Shown here: positions 45,756-54,045 of the stretch, in pieces
How positions within the stretch are numbered: position 1 is the first letter of the stretch
Layout: each line of letters starts with the position of its first letter
Source: Hungatella sp. UBA3048
GTDB taxonomy: Bacteria > Bacillota > Clostridia > Lachnospirales > Lachnospiraceae
Direction of reading: 5' to 3'
Assembly (NCBI GenBank): GCA_002367105.1
Contig: DFCS01000007.1
Location: forward strand, 1-64,000
Length of the DNA: 64,000 bases
Position numbers and translations under genes: made by a program
Notes under the pieces: generated by a model
Told to the model about the DNA's origin: nothing
Database searches by the model: none
What the model saw: only the letters and a program-made list of their open reading frames with translations

Positions 45756-46961
45756 CTATTCCTTATGACCGGAAGAGACATCATCCGGGGAAGGATCTGC
45801 ATTGACTGGGATCAGATCTGCATGAGCTTCCCGAACCTTTCTCTCTCTGGCGGCAATGACATCCCCTGCAATAATCTTTATTATATGAACCACGGGTACC
45901 GCCAAAACCATTCCCCATATCCCGGCAATTGCACCCCCCACAGTGATTCCTATAACAATCAAAGCCGGGCTTAAGGAAAATGAGGTTCCCATAAGCTTTG
46001 GCTGTATCACATTTCCATCAATCTGCTGCGTAACAAGTAAAACCAGGCCGGCAATCGCCCCTGTATTGATTCCGCTTGTACACGCAATGATAATTACAAC
46101 ACCAATGGAGCCAAAAATTGAGCCAAAGTAAGGGATAATATTACAGATCCCCAGCATAACCCCAAGCGCCAACGAATACCTGGAACCAAGTATGGTAAAT
46201 TCAATGGTGGTAATCGTACATAAAATCAGGGAATCTAAAAGCTGGCAGACAATAAACTTCTTAAAACTGTCATTGATAATGGTTCCGTACCTTAAAGCTG
46301 CATTTCTGGTTTTTTCGTGAAGAAACAAATCCATGAGCCGCTTCATCTGAAATTTAACATTATGAGTTTCCAGAAGGAAATATACGGAAGATACAATTGT
46401 AATAAATCCGCTAAATATATGGGAAGTAACTCCCAAGACAGCATTTAGTGAGCCCATTATTTCTTTCAGGCCAATTCTCTCCAATACATTTTTCCAGGCA
46501 GTCTGGGGCGGCAAAATTTCTCCCAGCTTATCGGATAAGCCAAATTTTTCTATCGGCAGTTGTTCAATAGCCATTATGGCGTTATTATAATAAGTATTAA
46601 AATTTGTTATAAAATCCAATATGCTTCTCTGAAGCAGGGGAATTCCCTTGTTTATAACCAGAACTACAACAGAGATAAATAAAGCATAAATAATAAAAAC
46701 ACTGATTCCTCTGGACCTCTTTTGAAACGGACTGGATTTAAGCCTGTTTAAGCGTCGTTCTAGTGCAGAACATGGGATATTCAGCAGATATGCTAAGACA
46801 AATCCATAAAAGAAGGGAATAAGTACCTTTGTAGATGATTTAATCCAAATCATCACATCTGAAACATTCATTACAATTTTATAAAATATGATAACCAGCA
46901 TAGCAAGCAGCAGCCTTGATAAAAATACCCTTATCTGCTTTTTTTTCAACAATTCTTCCAT
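45756..46961 (-). CDS. AI-2E family transporter (YtvI-like membrane protein)
   Basis: 401 residues from ATG 46961 with AGGAGG five bases upstream. About eight membrane helices; the GSRYSLALGVMLGICNIIPY and QQIDGNVIQPKLMG blocks are the conserved C-terminal signature of the family. Members export small molecules or sodium/protons; the AI-2 name rests on one E. coli protein, so the substrate is not known. The C-terminal tail is acidic and polar. It ends the holA-comEC direction of genes but has its own terminator. Confidence 0.9.
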   Translation of the reverse strand: MEELLKKKQIRVFLSRLLLAMLVIIFYKIVMNVSDVMIWIKSSTKVLIPFFYGFVLAYLLNIPCSALERRLNRLKSSPFQKRSRGISVFIIYALFISVVVLVINKGIPLLQRSILDFITNFNTYYNNAIMAIEQLPIEKFGLSDKLGEILPPQTAWKNVLERIGLKEIMGSLNAVLGVTSHIFSGFITIVSSVYFLLETHNVKFQMKRLMDLFLHEKTRNAALRYGTIINDSFKKFIVCQLLDSLILCTITTIEFTILGSRYSLALGVMLGICNIIPYFGSIFGSIGVVIIIACTSGINTGAIAGLVLLVTQQIDGNVIQPKLMGTSFSLSPALIVIGITVGGAIAGIWGMVLAVPVVHIIKIIAGDVIAARERKVREAHADLIPVNADPSPDDVSSGHKE

Positions 46962-47016
46962 CCTGACCTCCTTTCCAAATAAAATAACCAAGTTTTACCG
47001 GTTTAATCGTTAAACC

Positions 47017-47988
47017 CTAATATTTTTGTGTCAGCAGCAATTCCACCGCCATTCGGTCATTTAACCTCCCGGTCTTAACTGCTTCTTCCGTTTCCACACA
47101 CAAGTTTACATAAGACAGAATCTGATCTTTGGAAAAAGTCCTTGCCTGAGGCATGATCTTTCCTGCTGCAAAAGGAGGGATCTTAAGCTTTGAAGCAATG
47201 CCGCCCTTATCCATTCCTTTTCCCATCAGCTCCTTTGCCTGCAGAATCTGATTAAACTGTCTGGCAATCAGAAACAGGATCCTCATGGGAGGTTCCTTTA
47301 AGGTGAGCAGGTCCTCATAAAGATCCATGGCCTTTTTTGTTTCCCTGTTCACAATCGCCGCCACCATTTCAAAAATTTTATTGGTTGTCCGGACTGTACA
47401 GATGATTTCCACATCCTCATCCGTTATAACCTCTCTCCCCAGAGTATAGCTTATGAGCTTCTCCAGTTCCATACGGATATTTTCCATATCATCTCCTGCC
47501 ATGTGAAGAAACAGTTCCATGGTACGTCCCGTGATTTTCTTCCCTTCCCTGGAAAGCAAAGTCCCCGCCCATCTGGCAAGCTGGGCCGTATCCTGACGTT
47601 CCATTTCCGCCGCATATCCCAGTTCCTTTACTTTTTTAAACAGCTTGCTTCGCTTATCTACCTCTGATTCCACAAAGATCAGGCAGGTGGTATCCGGTAT
47701 ATGGGACAGATAAGATACGATTTCATCGGAAGCTGATTTTAAAAAACCGCTGTTCTCTACCAGGATCAGACGTTTTTCTGCGAAAAAAGGCATGGTATCT
47801 GCAAGGCTGATAACTTCCCGCACATCAATCCCTTTTCCCTCAAACTGATTAAAGTTCATGGTATCGCCTGCCGTAATGGCTGCCTTCATTTGATTTTTAT
47901 AGCTGTTCCTCAAAAAGGCTTCTTCTCCATATAGAAGATAGACCGGCTTGAAGCTGTGATTTTTTATATCCTGAGTCAGCGTCTGCAT
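47017..47988 (-). CDS. holA: DNA polymerase III delta subunit
   Basis: 323 residues from ATG 47988, chosen because GGGAGG lies five bases upstream; earlier in-frame starts lie in comEC flanking sequence. The clamp-loader delta fold shows in FKPVYLLYGEEAFLRNSYKN (degenerate P-loop), PFFAEKRLILVENSGF and ILFLIARQFNQILQAKELMG. It opens the beta sliding clamp in the clamp loader. It follows comEC by 37 bases; comEC-holA is a common order in Firmicutes. Confidence 0.93.
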   Translation of the reverse strand: MQTLTQDIKNHSFKPVYLLYGEEAFLRNSYKNQMKAAITAGDTMNFNQFEGKGIDVREVISLADTMPFFAEKRLILVENSGFLKSASDEIVSYLSHIPDTTCLIFVESEVDKRSKLFKKVKELGYAAEMERQDTAQLARWAGTLLSREGKKITGRTMELFLHMAGDDMENIRMELEKLISYTLGREVITDEDVEIICTVRTTNKIFEMVAAIVNRETKKAMDLYEDLLTLKEPPMRILFLIARQFNQILQAKELMGKGMDKGGIASKLKIPPFAAGKIMPQARTFSKDQILSYVNLCVETEEAVKTGRLNDRMAVELLLTQKY

Positions 47989-48025
47989 GGTTTCCTCCCT
48001 CTTTGGCATGACTTTTTTATCCTCT

Positions 48026-50434
48026 CTAATTATAACGGGAGAACTTCTCTCCGTCAACGAAACTTTCAAACCTGATCTTCTCCCCATCGGTCCACATCAT
48101 TATGGCCCCTCCTTCTCCTGTCTTGAAAACCTCAGTTCCTCTCTCTTTTAAGCGGTCCAAAGCCTCCTGATGAGGGTGTCCATAAGAGTTACCCGTCCCA
48201 TAAGACACCACAGCCCACCGGGGCTTTATTGCGTCGAGGAACGCCTCTCCGGAAGAATATTTCGAACCATGGTGAGCCACCTTTAGCACATTTACTTCTG
48301 CCAGCATCTGTATTTCCCCAGGTCTTTCAAGAAGCTCTTCTTCTCCTCTTTCCTCCATATCTCCTGTAAACAGCATGCGACAGCTTCCATAGTCCATTTT
48401 TAATACTTCTGACTCCTCATTGGTGGTTTCCGGCTTGTCTTCTTTTCCTGGATACAGGCAGGTGATGTAAAGATCCTCTACCTTAACCACATCCCCTCCT
48501 GCCACATACATCACTTTGGTCCCTCGCCGCTTTGCAAGTTCTTCCAGCTTCTTTATTGCCTCATCCTCTCTTCCATGATAGGGAAGCATGAGATTTTCAA
48601 TTCTTATATCTTCACTGTTTTCCAAAAGATAGGTGACACCGCTTAAATGATCCTGATCCCCATGGCTTATAAATGCATAATGAATCACAGGTACTCCCAT
48701 ACTTTTTAAACAAGGCTCCAGAGAATATTGGCCCAGAGACTTTTTAGAAGAGCTTCCTCCATCCACTAAAACCGCAGACCTTCCTGCCCGGAGGAGGATG
48801 CCATCCCCTTGTCCCACATCAAGAAACACTGCTTCCAGACCATTTACAGGACCAGGCTTAAAAAACAGAATGCAAAAGCAATACATTACAGCCAGGAAAA
48901 GAACTTTTAATCCATAGAAACTCCCTTTCTTTTTCTCTTTCTTTTTCTCTTCCTTATTCTCACCGGTTCTCTTAGCCTCATACTCCTCCCAGGCTTTCAA
49001 GCAGTAAAGCCCTGCGGAAAGAATAAGTCCGTAGGCCGCCAGCCGTCCAGCTTCCGGTCTGCCAAAAGTCAGGCTGTACCCAGGAAGTCCTTTCATACTC
49101 CCGCAGATCCATTCATAAAATGCAAGAATATAATGTCCTGTTCCCGCCGCCCCGATCCCAAGAAGGGGACTGAAGCTTCCAAGAAAGATAATGCCGATTC
49201 CGGAACAGACCACCCAATCCATGAATGGAATAAGCAGAAGATTTAAAAACAGTCCATAAAAAGGAATCTGATAAAAATGATATAGGGTAATTGGCATGGT
49301 GACCATTTGTACCGCCATTCCTGTGGAAACAGCACTTGACAGGAACCTTTTCCTTCCAAGCCATTTTTCAATGACAGGGCTTGCCCCTCCGATGGCATAA
49401 ACCGCTCCAAAAGACAGCTGAACACCTCCATTGGCAAGGAGGAGAGGTGACTTAAGACCCAGAAGCAGCAGCGCCAGGGAAGCGGAGGATAAAAGGTCAT
49501 AAGTTCTTCCAAGATAGGAGGCCAGAAATGCGACAGACATCATAATCACTGCCCTCATCACCGAAGGACCGCTGCCTGTTAAAATCCCGTACAAAACAAC
49601 CAGGACAGCTCCTGCCAGACCTGCACTTCCAAGGCCCAGACCAGTTTTTCTTAAAATCCGGTAAAAAGAAAGACCAAGGAAGGACATGTGCATACCGCTG
49701 ATTGCAAGAAGATGGGAGATTCCGTTCTTCTGATATAGAGATTTAATATCTTCCGGAAGCCCGCCCGTATCCCCTAAAACGGCCGCTGTCAATACCCCGG
49801 CATCTTCTTTGGAGGTATACTTATAAAGGAGGGAACGTCCCCATTCCCTGACCTGGCGTATCCCATCTAAGAGAGGATCTTCTCCTGGATCCAGAATCTC
49901 CAGCTCCTTCCCAAGAAACCTTCCGTCAATCCCCAGCCCCTCATAATATCCCTTGCTGTCAAACTCCCCCGGATTCCTTGGTGTCTGAAAAGGCTGTACC
50001 TCTCCCTTTACTTTGATAAGCTGCCCCAGGCGCAGAACTTTATCTTTATTATCGCCAGTTCTTGGAGGATATAACGGCGTGTCTGTGCCCGGCTCTCCTA
50101 AAAGCTTCACAGACACCATCAGACTTGGAACAGAATAGCAGCGCTCCTGGCTCCATACCTTAATTTTCTTTAAAACAATCTGAAGAGATCCATTCTTTTC
50201 TTCAAAAGAAGAAACTCTTCCCTCCGCTTCTGCATAACCACCGGAAAGCTCTTCAATGGTTCTTTCTCTCTCCTCCCACCTTTTGCAATCGTATCCGGCC
50301 CAGGCCGCACCCAGGTATAAAAAAAGAAGAGGCAAAAGAACCCAAAGCCGGTTTCTGCCTCTCCAATAACCATAAAGAACAATTCCGGCAGCTAAAAAAG
50401 CCGGAATAAAAAGCCAGGATGTCAAAACCAGCAA
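48026..50434 (-). CDS. comEC: ComEC DNA-uptake channel
   Basis: 802 residues from the first usual start (TTG 50434). It contains the ComEC competence domain with several membrane helices (KNGISHLLAISGMHMSFLGL, SGPSVMRAVIMMS) and a C-terminal metallo-beta-lactamase domain (VFLDVGQGDGILL, SHGDQDHLSG, KVAHHGSKYSSG). It forms the membrane channel for single-stranded DNA and probably degrades the other strand. The reading frame continues upstream with typical ComEC N-terminal sequence (KRPLCLIAGGFVLG) to ATA at 50491, which overlaps the preceding stop as ATAA and has GGAGG nine bases upstream. The real start may therefore be a non-standard ATA or an ATG changed by mutation or error. No comEA lies nearby. 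Confidence 0.92.
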   Translation of the reverse strand: MLVLTSWLFIPAFLAAGIVLYGYWRGRNRLWVLLPLLFLYLGAAWAGYDCKRWEERERTIEELSGGYAEAEGRVSSFEEKNGSLQIVLKKIKVWSQERCYSVPSLMVSVKLLGEPGTDTPLYPPRTGDNKDKVLRLGQLIKVKGEVQPFQTPRNPGEFDSKGYYEGLGIDGRFLGKELEILDPGEDPLLDGIRQVREWGRSLLYKYTSKEDAGVLTAAVLGDTGGLPEDIKSLYQKNGISHLLAISGMHMSFLGLSFYRILRKTGLGLGSAGLAGAVLVVLYGILTGSGPSVMRAVIMMSVAFLASYLGRTYDLLSSASLALLLLGLKSPLLLANGGVQLSFGAVYAIGGASPVIEKWLGRKRFLSSAVSTGMAVQMVTMPITLYHFYQIPFYGLFLNLLLIPFMDWVVCSGIGIIFLGSFSPLLGIGAAGTGHYILAFYEWICGSMKGLPGYSLTFGRPEAGRLAAYGLILSAGLYCLKAWEEYEAKRTGENKEEKKKEKKKGSFYGLKVLFLAVMYCFCILFFKPGPVNGLEAVFLDVGQGDGILLRAGRSAVLVDGGSSSKKSLGQYSLEPCLKSMGVPVIHYAFISHGDQDHLSGVTYLLENSEDIRIENLMLPYHGREDEAIKKLEELAKRRGTKVMYVAGGDVVKVEDLYITCLYPGKEDKPETTNEESEVLKMDYGSCRMLFTGDMEERGEEELLERPGEIQMLAEVNVLKVAHHGSKYSSGEAFLDAIKPRWAVVSYGTGNSYGHPHQEALDRLKERGTEVFKTGEGGAIMMWTDGEKIRFESFVDGEKFSRYN

Positions 50435-50487
50435 AGCGGCAGTCTCTCCAAGTACAAATCCCCCTGCGATCAGACATAATGGGCGTT

Positions 50488-51477
50488 TTATTGTTCTGTT
50501 CCTCCTATATCACTAGATACTTCTTCATTTTCCGCATTGTAATCCAGATTGCGTTCAAAAAGCTGGTTTAAGGAAATGGAATCCCGAAACATGACTTCCT
50601 GGGAACCGTTTACCGTTATCTGCACCTTATTGATGGAGGAGGCAGCAGCCAGGGAATTCACGATAGAATAAATCGGGATATATTCCTTTACCTCCAGGTT
50701 GTTATTCAGAAATGCGGAATCAAAATTAATATAACAGATGTTTTCATTGACCGACACATTAAGAAGCTTTGTATCCTTCGGCAGAGTCGGATTCATCCCC
50801 GGCCTTCCCGGACCGGCGATCAGCTGTTCAATGACCAGCTTTTCTAAGGAAGTGTTTACGTTATGCACCACTTCTCTTGTCTCTTTTACCAGCTTCTCAC
50901 CGGTATCATCAGAGAAATACAAGGGCAGTTCTGTCTTCTCATAGGAGTTGACGTTGCTGATGTTATCAATAAAATCAGAATTAGCCATAGGCCCTACCGG
51001 ACTTCCGGAACTGTCCATTAAGGGCTGTTCCGCAGTATACACGGCAACATAATCCACTCCTTTTACCTGAGTCAGTGTTCTTACCAGGGAAGCCCTGCAT
51101 AGAATCTCCCTGGTTCCATTCATCATGGCATAATTGTTATCAAAATACAGATAAAGGACCGTGTCCTCCAGCTTGTATCGTTCAAAGCCCACCTTATCCG
51201 GAACCGCAGCCTGCCGGTCTAAGTCCTTAGGTACAGTCCGAAGCTGTTCCATCAGATTCCTGATCCTCCAGTCTGTCACATCTTCCAAGTCCCCTTCCGG
51301 TTTCTGTGTCATGTGATAATCCTGAGGCTCCAACTTTGTCATGGCAGAGTTTAAATAATAAATTTTATACACATCTCCAATGGTTTCCGCTCCCTTTCCT
51401 CCTCTTTTTCCACAGCCGGTCAGACATAGAAAGCACACCAGGAAAAGGAGCCCCCTCCTTAGCAGTTTCAGTTTCAT
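50488..51477 (-). CDS. GerMN-domain lipoprotein (GerM-like)
   Basis: 329 residues. The signal peptide ends in CLTGCGK, a lipobox with Cys22. Two GerMN domains follow (about 40-170 and 190-310), with EDTVLYLYFDNNYAMMNGTR and NENICYINFDSAFLNN as the repeated core. GerM acts in sporulation and germination by binding or scaffolding at the spore envelope; other GerMN proteins bind peptidoglycan. It ends by overlapping the proposed comEC start and lies 17 bases after the sensor kinase gene, so it may be regulated or sensed with it. Confidence 0.88.
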   Translation of the reverse strand: MKLKLLRRGLLFLVCFLCLTGCGKRGGKGAETIGDVYKIYYLNSAMTKLEPQDYHMTQKPEGDLEDVTDWRIRNLMEQLRTVPKDLDRQAAVPDKVGFERYKLEDTVLYLYFDNNYAMMNGTREILCRASLVRTLTQVKGVDYVAVYTAEQPLMDSSGSPVGPMANSDFIDNISNVNSYEKTELPLYFSDDTGEKLVKETREVVHNVNTSLEKLVIEQLIAGPGRPGMNPTLPKDTKLLNVSVNENICYINFDSAFLNNNLEVKEYIPIYSIVNSLAAASSINKVQITVNGSQEVMFRDSISLNQLFERNLDYNAENEEVSSDIGGTEQ

Positions 51478-51494
51478 CTAATAGCCTCCTGTTT

Positions 51495-52937
51495 CTAAGA
51501 AATATACGTGAGTGGAATCCGTACGGTAAATGTAGCTCCCTCGCCCTCTTTGCTCTGAAGCTTCAATGCCCCCTGATGCATCAGCACGATTTTTTTTGTA
51601 ATGGAAAGACCAAGGCCTGTGCCTCCTGTTTCTCTGGATCTGGCCTTATCCACCCGGTAAAACCGTTCAAACACATGCTCCTGGAACTCTTCCGAGATCC
51701 CGATTCCGGAATCAGCCACCTTTACGTAAAAAAACTTATGGTCCGCATCAAGGGTCACCCGGACCCAGCCGCCTTCCACATTGTATTTGATGGCATTCTC
51801 CACCAGATTGCTTAAAGCCAGGGACAGCTTCATCTCATCCACATCGGCAGTGACCTCCCGGATGCTTTCAAAGGTAAGCTCCACATTGCGTTTCCCGGCT
51901 ATGGGGCGCAGCCTTTTTAAGATAAGCTCCATCAGTCCGTTGATATTCACTTGGGCAATGTTTAAATTTCCCCCAGCAGTCTTGTCCATACGGACCAAAG
52001 AAAGCAGGTCATCAATGATTTTATTTTCCCGCTCAATTTCATCGGATATATCACTTAAAAATTCCCGGTAAAGATCCGCCGGAACATCTTCCATCCCTAT
52101 CAGGGAATCAGCTAACACCCGTATGGACGTGATCGGGGTCTTCAGTTCATGGGAAACATTCGACACGAATTCTTCCCTGGACTGGTCCACTGCCTTTAGT
52201 TTCTTTAACGTCAGGTTAATGGTTTCCGTGATCTGCATGGTTTCCTTATAAGCATAGGGGCTTATGTTCTCGTCCATATCTCCTTCTGCCGCTCTGTTTA
52301 ACGTCCGCTGCAGCTCCCGGAAGGGCTTCATCAAAAGCTTTGCAAGAAAAACTACAACGATGGACAGAACGGAAAAGATCATAAGCTGAAGAAACGCTCC
52401 CTTATCCGATACCATGGTGACCCGGTTCAGCAAATCCTCCGTGGATGCCGTCACTATCATAACCCCGGCAATTTCCTTTTCCTGGCTATTGGAATAAATG
52501 GGAATTGTTAACGCCGAATAATGTTTATCCGTATTATATTTGCTGCTGTTTTCTCCGTCAAAGCAGCGGAGTACCTCCTCAGATATATTGAGCTTTCCAA
52601 CAGAAAGGGAAAAGGTATCGCTGATGATCCTGAAATTTCTGTTTACCACCACGATCCGTCCATTGAACATATCTGCTTTTACTGACATTTCATTATCCAA
52701 AAGAGGGTCCCTTGGCTCCATGGTCAGGTACCCGATCCTTGTCATCTTGTTGCTTAAAATCCAACACTGGTTTTGGATGTCCTGCATTCTGGACTCAATG
52801 AGGTTCTGCCGATAAGTACCCAGCATGACTGAATTCTGGATAAATACCGGTATGATTCCAACCACCAGAAGGGCAATGATTAAGGTGACCCGCAGACTTA
52901 TGGCATGTTTCTGATTAAAAAGCTTTACCTGGAACAT
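51495..52937 (-). CDS. Membrane sensor histidine kinase
   Basis: 480 residues. Membrane helices lie at about 14-35 and 182-203 with an extracellular sensor domain between them (PAS/Cache-like, about 145 residues). A HAMP domain follows (about 203-255), then HisKA with the phosphorylated His263 (SHELKTPITSIR) and HATPase_c (NLVENAIKYN, DSGIGI, GTGLGLSI). It resembles WalK/VicK-type or PhoR-type kinases. No response regulator is in the neighbourhood; the next gene upstream is a DegV protein. Its partner must be encoded elsewhere or be shared. GGAGGTG lies before ATG 52937. Confidence 0.93.
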   Translation of the reverse strand: MFQVKLFNQKHAISLRVTLIIALLVVGIIPVFIQNSVMLGTYRQNLIESRMQDIQNQCWILSNKMTRIGYLTMEPRDPLLDNEMSVKADMFNGRIVVVNRNFRIISDTFSLSVGKLNISEEVLRCFDGENSSKYNTDKHYSALTIPIYSNSQEKEIAGVMIVTASTEDLLNRVTMVSDKGAFLQLMIFSVLSIVVVFLAKLLMKPFRELQRTLNRAAEGDMDENISPYAYKETMQITETINLTLKKLKAVDQSREEFVSNVSHELKTPITSIRVLADSLIGMEDVPADLYREFLSDISDEIERENKIIDDLLSLVRMDKTAGGNLNIAQVNINGLMELILKRLRPIAGKRNVELTFESIREVTADVDEMKLSLALSNLVENAIKYNVEGGWVRVTLDADHKFFYVKVADSGIGISEEFQEHVFERFYRVDKARSRETGGTGLGLSITKKIVLMHQGALKLQSKEGEGATFTVRIPLTYIS

Positions 52938-52964
52938 GTCCCTGCACCTCCAACCTTATTTCCG

Positions 52965-53831
52965 TCATACATCCAGCCTTTTCGTACATGCAATGGCCAG
53001 TGCTCCCGGTCCAATGTGGCAGGATACGCTTAAAGAAAGATTGTCCACGTAGATTTCTCCGGTCTTTGGAAAAATCTCCTCCAGCTCCTTCTTAAATTCC
53101 ATGGCAGCCGCTTCACTATTGGTATGGGCAATGGCAATACCGGTACGGATTCCTTCCGGATCTCCAAACCGCTCCTCCATATCTTTTTTCGCAGCTGTAA
53201 TCATCATGGTTTTGGCCTGCTTCATGGTTCTTGCCTTGGCGAAGGCGTCCAGCTTCTCTCCCTGAATGGTAAGAACCGGTTTAATCCTTAAAAATGTACC
53301 CAAAAGAGCCGCTGCCTGAGTGATCCTTCCGCCCTTTTTTAAATATTCCAGCGTATCCAGGGTAATATAAATGGTAGATTCCATTTTCGTCTCTTCCAGC
53401 TTTTCCTTAATGGCAGCTGCAGTCATTCCATCATCTGCCATTCTCTTCGCTTCCATCACTGACTGTCTTTGCGTGACAGAGATCCTCTGGTTATTGACGA
53501 CAAACACCTTTCCCTCGTAATCATCCGCCAGCATTAGAGCAGTCTGACAGGCACTGCTCAATCCGCTGGACATGGGAATGTGTACAACTTCCTCATATTC
53601 TTCTAACAGCCTGTTCCACAGATCCAGAAGATCGGCCGGAGATGGCTGAGAGGTGGAAATGTCCACCCCTTCCTCCAGCTTTTCATAGAAATCCTTCTGT
53701 GTCAGGCTGATATCCTCATAAAACGTTTCCTCTGCCATCATAAATGGCATGGGTACTACGTAAATCCCAGCTTCCTCGCCCTGTCTTTGGGTGATTCCGC
53801 TGTTACTGTCTGTTACTATCGCTACTTTCAT
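52965..53831 (-). CDS. DegV-family fatty-acid-binding protein
   Basis: 288 residues. KVAIVTDSNSGI at the N-terminus and the family segments PMSSGLSSACQTALMLADDY, DTLEYLKKGGRI and SCHIGPGALAI are characteristic. DegV/FakB proteins bind a fatty acid for phosphorylation by FakA, feeding exogenous fatty acids into phospholipids. Its kinase partner is not in the window. The gene lies directly after the structured repeat at 53849-54036, whose sequence ends about 20 bases before the ATG at 53831. AAGGAG lies seven bases before the start. Confidence 0.93.
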   Translation of the reverse strand: MKVAIVTDSNSGITQRQGEEAGIYVVPMPFMMAEETFYEDISLTQKDFYEKLEEGVDISTSQPSPADLLDLWNRLLEEYEEVVHIPMSSGLSSACQTALMLADDYEGKVFVVNNQRISVTQRQSVMEAKRMADDGMTAAAIKEKLEETKMESTIYITLDTLEYLKKGGRITQAAALLGTFLRIKPVLTIQGEKLDAFAKARTMKQAKTMMITAAKKDMEERFGDPEGIRTGIAIAHTNSEAAAMEFKKELEEIFPKTGEIYVDNLSLSVSCHIGPGALAIACTKRLDV

Positions 53832-53848
53832 TTCTGTTCTCCTTCATT

Positions 53849-54036
53849 TCCGTAAGCAATGAGCCAGGCGCAGGAATGCTTGCATTGATGCATCCGGCGA
53901 ATGCTGCGAGGGTCAAAAAGTTTTCAGCTTGCTGGGGACTTTTTGACTTCCGTAAGCAATGAGCCAGGCGCGTAATGCTTGCATTGATGCATCCGGCGAA
54001 TGCTGCGGAGATCAAATCCCTCATAGCCTGCTGCAC
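53849..54036 (-). repeat. Two tandem copies of a structured intergenic repeat (about 60 bp core plus hairpin)
   Basis: Copies at 53849-53908 and 53949-54007 are 100 bp apart and almost identical over about 60 bp, including CCGTAAGCAATGAGCCAGGC and the palindrome TGCATTGATGCA. Each is followed on the left (minus-strand 5') by its own hairpin: GTCAAAAAGT with ACTTTTTGAC at 53911-53947 and TCAAAT with ATTTGA in 54013-54045. The hairpin sequences differ but both keep base pairing, which points to a conserved structure. The two copies translate to the shared AAFAGCINASI, but I do not regard them as coding. They resemble REP-like or mobile intergenic elements. Confidence 0.7.
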
Positions 54037-54045
54037 GGTATTTGA

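Noticed and set aside
53803..54036. 77-codon minus-strand open frame
   Set aside because: It is only a translation through the two non-coding structured repeats and the start of degV.
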